Source: Desulfoluna limicola
Lineage (GTDB): Bacteria; Desulfobacterota; Desulfobacteria; Desulfobacterales; Desulfolunaceae
Assembly: GCF_021654575.1 (NCBI RefSeq)
Contig: NZ_AP024488.1
Location: forward strand, 3,185,501-3,249,500
DNA length: 64,000 nt
Direction of reading: 5' to 3'
Below the pieces are notes generated by a model that searched no databases, was not told where the DNA came from, and worked only from the letters and a program-made list of their open reading frames with translations. The translations under genes and the position numbers were made by a program. Of the stretch, positions 18,714-25,855 are shown in pieces (position 1 is the stretch's first letter; each line of letters begins with the position of its first letter).

Positions 18714-19145
18714 ATGATGAAAGGAACTGAGCCAATGGCGGAAACAGACAAGGACATTCGATGGGTACAGCGCTTTGAAAACTTTTGCAGGGCCTTTGGC
18801 GAGTTAGAACTCGCCATTGAAATCGACACCCCCTCCCGGGTAGAACGCGCTGGCCTAATTCAGTTCTATGAGATGTCTTTTGAATTGGCATGGAAAATCA
18901 TGAAGGACTATCTGGAAGAGGAAGGGTATGAAATTCAAAGCCCCCGTGCTGCCATCAAACAGGCGTTCCAATCCGGTTTAATTGCCGATGGTGAATCATG
19001 GCTCAAAGCTCTGAAGGACAGAAATCTTACGGTCCATACCTATGATGAAGCCACCGCAATGGAAGTAGAACGCCGCATTCGAACAACCTACTTCCCAAAT
19101 CTCACCGAACTCCACACCACGTTTCAGGGCATGATCCAAAAATGA
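18714..19145 (+). CDS. HI0074-type nucleotidyltransferase partner (HEPN-like antitoxin/toxin partner)
   Basis: A 143-residue all-helical protein with the family N-terminus DIRWVQRFENFCRAFGELE, then LIQFYEMSFELAWKIMKDYLEEEG and IKQAFQSGLI, as in HI0074-like nucleotidyltransferase substrate-binding proteins. The stop overlaps the next gene's ATG by four bases, the typical two-gene layout of MNT/HEPN toxin-antitoxin-like modules. Start choice is uncertain: AGGAG is close to ATGs at 18714/18717, and AAGGA precedes another at 18735. The pair sits between two MITE copies, which suggests acquisition. Confidence 0.85.
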   Translation: MMKGTEPMAETDKDIRWVQRFENFCRAFGELELAIEIDTPSRVERAGLIQFYEMSFELAWKIMKDYLEEEGYEIQSPRAAIKQAFQSGLIADGESWLKALKDRNLTVHTYDEATAMEVERRIRTTYFPNLTELHTTFQGMIQK

Positions 19146-19462
19146 AGCGATTCGGGTTAAAAGAGAGAGAAATCAGCGTTATTCGAGACGTTGCAACAAG
19201 ATTCCCTACGGTAGAGTGCGTCTTGATTTTTGGATCACGCGCCAAGGGAACAGAAAAAATCGGCTCTGATGTCGACCTTGCCGTTAAAGGAGAACGGGTG
19301 ACCCCAGAACAGGTCCTTGAACTCAAAGACCTCCTTGAAGAGGAGACTCTCATTCCCTATTTTTTTGACATCCTCCACTACAATACCCTCCAGAATCCCG
19401 CCTTAAAATCTCACATTGATCGCGTCGGAAAGCCCATTTACCAGAGAGCATCAACACTCTAA
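19142..19462 (+). CDS. MNT-type minimal nucleotidyltransferase (HI0073-like)
   Basis: A 106-residue nucleotidyltransferase with the diagnostic VLIFGSRAKGTEKIGSDVDLAV (GS-x10-DxD) near residues 28-48, followed by a third acidic position in the FFDILHY strand. Members of this family AMPylate or otherwise nucleotidylate partners; with the HI0074-like gene it forms a module often counted as a toxin-antitoxin system. Translation is coupled through an ATGA overlap. The stop lies at the edge of a MITE. Confidence 0.9.
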   Translation: MKRFGLKEREISVIRDVATRFPTVECVLIFGSRAKGTEKIGSDVDLAVKGERVTPEQVLELKDLLEEETLIPYFFDILHYNTLQNPALKSHIDRVGKPIYQRASTL

Positions 19463-19639
19463 CCCGGAATTTCAAAAACACAACATGTCATTCACGGTTT
19501 GACGCTCGTTTTTGTCACCCTTCAGGCAAGCCGAGTGCACCCATCTTCTGCGTTATCAGAGCATTGAGGTAAAGCACTACATCTGCGGCTCTGATGCCTT
19601 GAACATGGATGCACTCAACTCGTGAAATATCCGGGTTAA
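19461..19639 (-). repeat. MITE copy with internal deletion
   Basis: Both ends are present (AACCCGGAATTTC at left, TGAAATATCCGGGTT at right), but the inner AT-rich arm is shortened to about 180 bp total. A second CCGGATATTCCATG end abuts it at 19638. Confidence 0.7.
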
Positions 19640-19802
19640 CCCGGATATTCCATGATAAGACAGTACACCAGTGATCTACCCACGATAGCTCTTCTTGGAG
19701 CACACCCGTTACCACCCAGTAAACATTGATATTTCTTCCTTGCCCAACGATGGTATCTTTCATATACCTTAGAGGGAAATTTGGAGTACCCCTGACGGCC
19801 CC

Positions 19803-20035
19803 ATGCGCTTTTTTGTGACATATACGGGTTTATGACGCATTTTTGCACCATAAAACCTTGAATCAATATTTATTGCGCATTTTCGCGTCATAAACCCTAT
19901 TACGATGGTTTTATGACGCATCCAAACTACTTATTGTGCAATTTTGCATCATAAGACCAATATATTTTGATATGTGAGCGTTTTTGCATCATAATCCCGG
20001 AGATCCTGGTTTTATGGCGCGTTTTTGCACACTAA
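19803..20035. repeat. Cluster of six or seven degenerate 24-bp palindromes
   Basis: Units resembling TTATGACGCA-TTTT-TGCATCATAA recur at about 19803, 19831, 19870, 19910, 19932, 19974 and 20011. Each unit is itself a near-palindrome; some keep only one arm. Spacing is 22-42 bases, not uniform. The cluster lies directly upstream of the first gene cassette, so it could be an operator array, iterons or a recombination region. Confidence 0.75.
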
Positions 20036-20040
20036 TACTT

Positions 20041-20047
20041 GTTGGGT
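20041..20047 (+). other. Recombination core site GTTGGGT at the left edge of the cassette array
   Basis: Matches the integron core consensus GTTRRRY exactly and is the exact complement of the ACCCAAC core in the attC site that ends this cassette (20737). It would be the attI or preceding-attC junction of the first cassette. Confidence 0.55.
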
Positions 20048-20055
20048 GGAAATTT

Positions 20056-20730
20056 ATGAATCCAAGACTTCCATATTTAACTGCAACAATTCATATTCAC
20101 CATATGGCAAATCAGGCCTACTCGATGATTAAATCAGTAGCTTATGCAGCACAAAACGCCTATGACGATGATGAATTTATGAAAATTCCTCTTCAAAAGG
20201 AATTCCCTAACGCAGACAAAGATAAACTGTCAGAGTTGGTTAAACTTCAAACAGAAATTACGCTCGATGACTCAATATATTGTGCTCAAGCAACAGGCTT
20301 AATTTTTACTCACTCAGGATTAGAAAAATGTATAGAAGAAATTATCGAATTTGATTCATCACAACACCCTGAAGAATGGGTACATTTTATTGAAAATAAG
20401 AAAGTTTCTTTAAAAAGTATTATTGAAAAATCTAAAGATGACATAATTAAAGATTATATTTCTGATTTTACAAAAAATCTCAAAAAAGAATCACTTCTTA
20501 AAAAAATTGATATTCTTTTATCTATTTTTAAGCCAAATGACGGCACAATGGGCGACTACAAGTTTGATAAAGAAAAAATACAGCATATTGACAACTTGAG
20601 GCATCAGTATGCACATGGCAAAACCGGAGAGCCAAAAATTGATGAAACATTCTCAAGTATAGAATACCTCATTAAAACAGGAGACTACTTCCTTTCTCTT
20701 ATGTCAGAGAAGTATGATGTATATACATAG
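20056..20730 (+). CDS. Cassette-borne HEPN-motif protein
   Basis: A 224-residue, AT-rich gene unlike its GC-rich surroundings. It starts at ATG 20056 after GGGTGGAAATTT, nine bases inside the cassette boundary. The protein is helical and Lys-rich, with IYCAQATGLIFTHSGLEKCIEE in the middle and, near the C-terminus, NLRHQYAHGK. R-HQYA-H fits the R-x4-H motif of HEPN ribonucleases and related abortive-infection proteins. No family name is recognised. Its position as a single-gene cassette with its own attC suggests an accessory, perhaps defence-related, function, which is inference. Confidence 0.7.
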   Translation: MNPRLPYLTATIHIHHMANQAYSMIKSVAYAAQNAYDDDEFMKIPLQKEFPNADKDKLSELVKLQTEITLDDSIYCAQATGLIFTHSGLEKCIEEIIEFDSSQHPEEWVHFIENKKVSLKSIIEKSKDDIIKDYISDFTKNLKKESLLKKIDILLSIFKPNDGTMGDYKFDKEKIQHIDNLRHQYAHGKTGEPKIDETFSSIEYLIKTGDYFLSLMSEKYDVYT

Positions 20731-20736
20731 AAAACC

Positions 20737-20862
20737 ACCCAACAAATCGCTTAAAGGGACCGGCTACTGCAGCCCGTTCCTCGTACGATACAATAATTCA
20801 ACCGCTTCAGGTCTATGACCGTTTTCGGTATTCGCCGCCGGCCCCTTAGCTTAACGTTAGAG
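20737..20862 (+). other. Integron attC recombination site (126 bp)
   Basis: Left core ACCCAAC (RYYYAAC consensus) and AAAGGGACCGGC; right GCCGGCCCCTTAGC and core GTTAGAG. The two arms are imperfect inverted repeats with unpaired bases, as in Vibrio-type repeats. It separates two genes of unrelated function. Confidence 0.8.
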
Positions 20863-20872
20863 TTGATAAAAT

Positions 20873-21631
20873 ATGAAAAATACTCCATCACATCTTTTTC
20901 ATTACACGAGTATCGATAATCTTTGCCTAATTTTAAAAAATAGGTCGATAAGATTTCAGAGATTAGATAAAGTGAACGACCCGGAAGAAGCTAAAACTGA
21001 ATTTTTTCCTGAAGCAAAATACTTTACCTATGTATCTTGCTGGACTGCAGAGAAAAATAACGAAGAATCATTGCCATTGTGGAATATGTACTCTTCGGAC
21101 ATGAGGGGTGTTCGTATTAGGTTACCAATAAATATGTTCATAGGAAGACACACTCCAAGTGATAAAGTAACTGGTTACCCAATTATTCATGCTGAATCTC
21201 CTATTATTATAAAGAGAAAAAATAGTCACTTTCCAGGTATGATTATTGGCCCATTGAATATTCAATATCAAAAAGATCCTAAAAACACGGAAAAATGCTT
21301 TGAGATGAATGATGATGCTACCGTTGATGTTAACCTGCTTCATATAGGGCAAGCAAAGCATGAACATTGGTCTTTTGAAAAGGAGTGGAGATATAAAATT
21401 ATTGGCATGCCGTTTGAGGGCAAATGGAACATAAAAGATTATGATCAATTTTTAATTGCTCCTCACAGCCAGTATATTGATGTAGGGTTTGATAATTCCG
21501 TAATTCAAGAAATGATAATTCAATTAGGACCAAAAGCTACTTTTTCTGACACAATCATTGTTGATCTTTTAGTTAAGGAGTTTGCACAGGGTGCTACGGT
21601 TTGCGATAGCAGCATCAAAATTAATCAGTGA
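20873..21631 (+). CDS. DUF2971 protein, cassette-borne (first)
   Basis: A 252-residue AT-rich gene. It opens with LFHYTSIDNLCLILKNRSIRFQRLDKVNDPEEA, the usual DUF2971 start (h-Y-Y/T-s ... L.F.. ...NDPfE), has a middle W-N-M-Y-S segment (LPLWNMYSSDMRGVRIRLP) and later EHWSFEKEWRYKI, the conserved W..E.EWR motif. DUF2971 has no settled biochemical activity; members often sit in mobile or defence contexts. The start is 11 bases past the recombination point of the preceding attC, so it uses a cassette-internal or upstream promoter. Confidence 0.85.
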   Translation: MKNTPSHLFHYTSIDNLCLILKNRSIRFQRLDKVNDPEEAKTEFFPEAKYFTYVSCWTAEKNNEESLPLWNMYSSDMRGVRIRLPINMFIGRHTPSDKVTGYPIIHAESPIIIKRKNSHFPGMIIGPLNIQYQKDPKNTEKCFEMNDDATVDVNLLHIGQAKHEHWSFEKEWRYKIIGMPFEGKWNIKDYDQFLIAPHSQYIDVGFDNSVIQEMIIQLGPKATFSDTIIVDLLVKEFAQGATVCDSSIKINQ

Positions 21632-21633
21632 AA

Positions 21634-21718
21634 CACTAACTACACGCTGCAAGGGACGCCAAAAAGCTGCGCTCGTTCCTCGCTCCACTTTTTGACGCCC
21701 CTGAGCGTAGCGTTAGCC
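21634..21718 (+). other. Integron attC recombination site (85 bp)
   Basis: Left arm CACTAACTACACGCTGCAAG and GGGACGCC; right arm GGCG-type GACGCCCCTGAGCGTAGC and core GTTAGCC. The arms pair as an imperfect stem with AAAAAG/CTTTTT. The same left arm recurs after the next gene. Confidence 0.85.
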
Positions 21719-21734
21719 TAAAAGGAATAAAGTA

Positions 21735-22613
21735 GTGGCAGTACCAGAAATTCTCTACAAATATACAACAGCAGAAACTGCAAAAATCATCTTAAACACT
21801 GGCAAACTTCGTTGGCAAAGTCCTTGTCAGTTCAATGACGTTCAAGAGTTACAAAGAATGCCTTTGTTTTCACCTACATTTGAAGAGGCAAGACCATTAT
21901 ATGCCGAAAGGCTCTATGAATTGGCTAAATCCGGTCTCAATATGAGCATAGGTTTCTATTCAGATTGGACAAAACTTTTAATTTCAGAGCTAAGATCCTT
22001 ACCTCAGGACAAAATCTCTTTAGATAAAACACAAGCGTTAGTTGATAAATATATTTCGGAAAACGGTAGTAAACTTCAAGAACTCTTGCGAAAAAACACT
22101 GAACAAAATAACGATGGATCTTTACGTTGCTTCTGCTTAACAGAAAACTCTAACCACACATTGATGTGGGCTCATTATGCAGATAGTCACAAGGGTTGCC
22201 TATTTGGACTTACTCATATTAAAGAGCTTTCAACTCCATTTCTTGAAGCTGAAAAAGTTCAATACTCAGATACTCCTCCAATAATTGGAAGTGGATTAGA
22301 CTTTTATCTTTATGGCCCTTCAAAAGAACTCAATCGGAAAACTCGATTGGCAATTTACCACTGTAAAAGTGAAGATTGGAGTTACGAAAAAGAGTGGAGA
22401 GTCATTCATAAAAACCGTTCTGACAAAGTTAAAAAATATACTGATTACAAGTTTTATAAAAATGAATTGGAATCAATTACATTTGGTTTAAAAACTTCGG
22501 ATAAGGATAAAAAAGCAATTCTTAAAATAATTGAATCAAGTTATCCACACTGTAAAATTTATCAAATGACAACAGAAAATGGTTCAACAAACCGTAATAT
22601 TTTAAAGGGCTAA
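21735..22613 (+). CDS. DUF2971 protein, cassette-borne (second)
   Basis: A 292-residue AT-rich gene starting with GTG at 21735, after AGGAATAAAGTA. The N-terminus ILYKYTTAETAKIILNTGKLRWQSPCQFNDVQEL is the DUF2971 start; later CFCLTENSNHTLMWAHYADSHKG and EDWSYEKEWRVIH are the conserved core. It differs strongly from the DUF2971 protein in the preceding cassette, so they were acquired separately rather than by tandem duplication. Function is unknown. Confidence 0.85.
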   Translation: MAVPEILYKYTTAETAKIILNTGKLRWQSPCQFNDVQELQRMPLFSPTFEEARPLYAERLYELAKSGLNMSIGFYSDWTKLLISELRSLPQDKISLDKTQALVDKYISENGSKLQELLRKNTEQNNDGSLRCFCLTENSNHTLMWAHYADSHKGCLFGLTHIKELSTPFLEAEKVQYSDTPPIIGSGLDFYLYGPSKELNRKTRLAIYHCKSEDWSYEKEWRVIHKNRSDKVKKYTDYKFYKNELESITFGLKTSDKDKKAILKIIESSYPHCKIYQMTTENGSTNRNILKG

Positions 22614-22654
22614 CTACACGCTGCAAGGGACGCCAAAAAGCTGCGCTCGTTCCT
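22608..22654 (+). other. Truncated attC site (left half only)
   Basis: Repeats the left arm of the 21634 attC almost exactly (GGCTAACTACACGCTGCAAG onward to GCGCTCGTTCCT), then breaks into unrelated sequence with no right arm or GTTRRRY core. This marks the broken end of the array. Confidence 0.8.
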
Positions 22655-22816
22655 GAGTAGGGGTCGCGTCTTGACATTGGACAATATGGAATAAAGGCTC
22701 AAGAACAACCCTTCATTCATAATTACGATGATTTGCTACAACCGCCACCATCCTTCCTATAATTCTTAACACACACAGATGCTCGTAAAAAACAGCCCAA
22801 CCAAGGGAACTGACAC

Positions 22817-23106
22817 ATGAGAGAAAAATTCACCCTGATTTGCCGTACCACCGGGTTTTTGATCTTCTGTTATTCGATCATGACAATTCTTACGACACTC
22901 TCCATGCTCATCATGCCCCCTGATATGGAAAAATGATGGGCATGTCGTCGTCATACATGGGATCAGAAATGATGAACCAGCTTCTCATGTCCTCTCAAAG
23001 CTCTGCGGAATACATGTGGATGTATTGCTTGACCACAATAGCCTTGAGCGGCCTCATTCCTTTGTGTTTCGGGTTGTACCTGATGGTCTCGGCCATTTTT
23101 TCATAG
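22817..23106 (+). pseudogene. Two overlapping small membrane ORFs, perhaps one frameshifted gene
   Basis: The first frame (22817-22936, 39 residues) carries one hydrophobic segment (TTGFLIFCYSIMTILTT). The second (22933-23106, 57 residues) overlaps it by ATGA and carries another (TIALSGLIPLCFGLYLMV). Joined, they would be a ~96-residue two-helix membrane protein; as they stand they are either a coupled pair or one gene split by a frameshift. No family recognised. The surrounding 900 bases hold repeat fragments (for example 23259-23300) and nothing else I can support. Confidence 0.4.
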
Positions 23107-23516
23107 ATCTCTGCTACCCTGTATCAACCACTTCAGAACATACAACGGAGCCAAGCCTCTCATTCCAGCCCATGGAACCCCACAACGACATCGACAACGA
23201 TCGAAAGTTTATGCCTCCGGAAATGAGATAGTGCAAAGGGTCCGGTCGTGACTCCTGACAAAATACCCAAGTGTTTTTCATAATAGATGGAGTTCCACTC
23301 GTCTCTCCCATGTGTTCAGGGCCGGTTGCCCCCCTCATCCGAAATTCCGTTGTCATACCGCTACACCGTGACCGATCAATTTCTTCCTTCTCGCCTTCGC
23401 CTCGTGTCTTCGCTCCGACCTGAAACCACCTTGCTATGGCTAAGACTTGCCAAATGCTCATAATCAGACTACCCTTTGGCTCACCTTTAACAACGTGCTA
23501 CAAAATATGAGGGCCC

Positions 23517-23903
23517 ATGAAGATATTGCTCAATAATTTCCCGCATTGCTCTGATTTCTCGAATGATTCGTTCATTGGTATCTTGCATGAGTCACGTGTA
23601 TGGGACGAGGAAATGTATTGGGAACTTGATAAAGAAATATATGACTTATCTCGTGAGTTATCCGGTCAAGACATTCCTCGAGAAATTTCTTGGACATTAA
23701 TGAGAATATTCAGCTTTCTCATGATGAGCATTCAATCCCATTACAATAAGAATGATGGGTTTCAAATATCAAACTTGGATGAGTCATCGGTTTTTGATTG
23801 GCGAGAAAGGTTTCAGTTAGTGGTTGAAGGGTTCTTTAGCGGAAAAATGCCAAAAAACTCGTCTTTTGAGTTTGTAAATCCGCTGTTGGAAAAAGGCGCT
23901 TAA
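23517..23903 (+). CDS. Imm41-like immunity protein (tentative)
   Basis: A 128-residue acidic soluble protein, AT-rich like the cassette genes. The N-terminus NNFPHCSDFSNDSFIGILHE followed by WDEEMYWELDKEIYDL resembles what I recall of the Imm41 family of polymorphic-toxin immunity proteins. No toxin gene is seen beside it, so it would be an orphan immunity gene. No good ribosome binding site is visible at the ATG. Family assignment is from memory of the motif only. Confidence 0.5.
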   Translation: MKILLNNFPHCSDFSNDSFIGILHESRVWDEEMYWELDKEIYDLSRELSGQDIPREISWTLMRIFSFLMMSIQSHYNKNDGFQISNLDESSVFDWRERFQLVVEGFFSGKMPKNSSFEFVNPLLEKGA

Positions 23904-23985
23904 CAATCAAAATGTACATGGATTGATATACAGCAGCTCTTTTTCTGAGGTTTATCAACGACATCAGATTTAGGAAAATAAACGT

Positions 23986-24327
23986 ATGCATAAACTTAAG
24001 TCCGTCGTATCTGTGATGGTCCTCTTCCTTTTATGTTCCTGTGCAACATCAAACCATGGAACTTTTGTTGCATCAACCTACACAGCCCCTTCTGATAAAA
24101 CATCCTATAAACCAGCCGGCAAGGTAACTGGAGAGTCAACCCAAACCTGGTTTTTGTATATTTTCCCAGTCGGTGACTCTCCATCTACGAATAGCGCAAT
24201 ACAGGATGCGAAATCACAAATTGAGGGGACTAAGTTCCTCACTGATTTATCGATCGATGATAAAACATATTGGAAATTTGGTTACAGTGAGCAAGCAGTA
24301 AAAGTTGAGGCAACAGCTTATAAATAA
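23986..24327 (+). CDS. Small exported lipoprotein, unknown family
   Basis: 113 residues. A lipoprotein signal (VVSVMVLFLLCSCATS, lipobox L-C-S-C, lipidated Cys near residue 19) is followed by a short beta-rich domain with TWFLYIFPVGDSPSTNSAIQ and a repeated T/K-rich end. The pattern (W-F-L-Y-I-F-P-x-GD) recalls small TRL-like lipoproteins, but I cannot name it. AGGA lies ten bases before the ATG. It is separated from the Imm41-like gene by 80 bases and reads the same way. Confidence 0.65.
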   Translation: MHKLKSVVSVMVLFLLCSCATSNHGTFVASTYTAPSDKTSYKPAGKVTGESTQTWFLYIFPVGDSPSTNSAIQDAKSQIEGTKFLTDLSIDDKTYWKFGYSEQAVKVEATAYK

Positions 24328-24471
24328 AGATCCGAACCTAGAGGGGCCGGTGAATACGAAGGCGGCTTCGCCGCAAAAATGCCCTATCGCTCTTTTGATT
24401 TTTCTTCGTGTCCTTCGTGATCTCCGTGGTTCATAAGGTCTTCCTGATATTAATATGCTATCAGACCTACA

Positions 24472-24550
24472 CTGACAAAATACAACTGTTTTTATCATAA
24501 CAGATGGAGTTCAACGACTCCTCGAACCAAGAACGAAGAACGTTTTCAAG
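24472..24550. repeat. Interspersed repeat (family D)
   Basis: The string CTGACAAAATACA...TTTTTATCATAACAGATGG, AGTTCAACGACTCCTCGAAC and CAAGAACGA recurs at 31385-31465, with partial copies at 23259-23300, 25610-25665 and 28264-28300. It lies beside the duplicated transposase block. Confidence 0.65.
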
Positions 24551-24740
24551 GATATAGGGCACATCGCGCCTGCCCCCCCCCCATCCTTTTTAAAGGAAAG
24601 GGGACAGGCTCTTTATGCTGGACGCCCCCCCTTTGTGCGAGCCAGTAAGACCCAAAGATATCCACCTTAATTAAAACGACATTTCAACCCACAATTTTCA
24701 CAATATAATTCAAATCAGCAAGCCCCGGGATGAGAGTGCC

Positions 24741-25078
24741 ATGCCACGTATTCCCCGAATGGTCGTCACGGATTCAGGGCAATAAACCGCTTACCATGTG
24801 ATCAGCCGGCCCGCTTTGGAGGCCTGCCTTTCGGCAAGGTGGAGAAAGACGGATTGGTGCGAACCGTAAAGCATCATTCCGCGATCTATGCGGTGGATGT
24901 GCTGGGTTTTGCGATCATGGGCAACCACTTTCACCTGCTGGTGCCGGTTTCACCGGAGGCCATGATTCCCGATAAAAAAGTCCGACGGAGGTTTCGTCTC
25001 CTTTATGGGGAGGACTTGGAGCTTACGAAGGGGGTGCTGGATCCCTACCGGAACAGGTTTTCGAGCCTTTCAACCTAG
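24741..25078 (+). pseudogene. REP-associated Y1-type transposase remnant
   Basis: Translation from 24741 gives MPRIPRMVVTDSG, then a stop (TAA), HVISR in the same frame, a frameshift, and VEKDGLVRTVKHH...DVLGFAIMGNHFHLLVPVSPEA...RRRF. MGNHFHLL is the HUH metal motif of Y1/REP-associated transposases. The gene lacks its catalytic-Tyr C-terminal half: it runs straight into a MITE end after NRFSSLST. It is therefore dead through a stop, a frameshift and truncation. Confidence 0.88.
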
Positions 25079-25259
25079 CCCGGATATTTCACGAGTCGGG
25101 TGCGCTCATACGCAAGGCATCAGAGCTGCAGATGTGGTTGTTTACCTCAAGGCTCTGATAACGCAGCAGATGAGTGAATCCGGCTCGCCCGAAGGGTGAG
25201 AAAATCGAGCTGCAAAACGGAAATTACATTTTGCCATTTTTTAAACGGCTGAGCTCTGA
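25076..25259 (+). repeat. MITE copy, 3' truncated
   Basis: Starts with AGCCCGGATATTTCACGAG and has the GAGCTGCAGATG hairpin core and the GGCTCGCCCGAAGGGTGAG end block, but stops with the duplicated block before its second terminal repeat. Confidence 0.8.
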
Positions 25260-25733
25260 GGCATTCAGGGGTCGAACCAATACAAACGCTCGAAATAGCC
25301 AGTAAGCTTGTCAAAAGCTCACCTAATTCGCCTCTTAAACACTCATTTTACCTCTCTAAACTATCAATTCATCTCCCCTGCCGACATTTACCAAACCAGG
25401 GCCTTGGAGCTATATCCCTATTTGACTTACGAAGGCCATCATTCAGACCTGCCCCCCATATGAATAGTTGATTCCCCCTTATTCGCAGTCATGTATCGAC
25501 CATATACGATAATCTCAACAACCCGAAATCGCGAAGATCCTGACTCTCTTCGGCCATGAAGGCTTTAGAATTCATGAAGAGGGGCCACCTCAGCAACCAG
25601 CTCATGTTTTTCCTATACCTGATGGAGTTAAACGACCCTTCGAGCCAAGAACTGAGAACGTTTTCCATAAGCCATGCCGGGGCCATCAATGCTCTGGGTG
25701 ATCGCTGCAAGCACATGGAAAACGGATATAAAC

Positions 25734-25769
25734 AAAAAAGCCCGGCCATGCATCTGCATAACCGGGCTT
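25734..25769 (-). terminator. Intrinsic terminator for the 25856 lipoprotein gene
   Basis: On the minus strand GAAGCCCGG pairs with CCGGGCTT, followed by TTTTTTGTTT. It lies about 90 bases after the stop codon. Confidence 0.85.
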
Positions 25770-25855
25770 CATCAACACCGGGTATCACGGGCGCACGGGG
25801 CAATGAAGTTGATCCTGAAAAGACGCCTCAGGCCCTTACCCCTATCCGGGCAGCC

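Larger units (their letters stand above)
24592..25259 (+). repeat. Duplicated 0.67-kb block, copy 1
   Basis: Nearly identical to 28300-28966, differing at scattered bases. It contains the dead transposase and the first part of a MITE. The identity stops abruptly at GAGCTCTG inside the MITE, whereas copy 2 continues to the MITE end. Confidence 0.9.

Noticed and set aside
19803..20035. CRISPR array
   Set aside because: Units are short, degenerate, irregularly spaced palindromes without uniform spacers, and no cas gene is present.
22934..22936. TGA between two small membrane ORFs as another selenocysteine codon
   Set aside because: Reading through gives another stop 13 codons later and no family match; a frameshift or overlap explains it better.
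25005..25199. Short ORFs ending GIRAADVVVYLKALITQQM in several places
   Set aside because: They lie wholly inside MITE copies, recur with frame changes and have no ribosome binding site.
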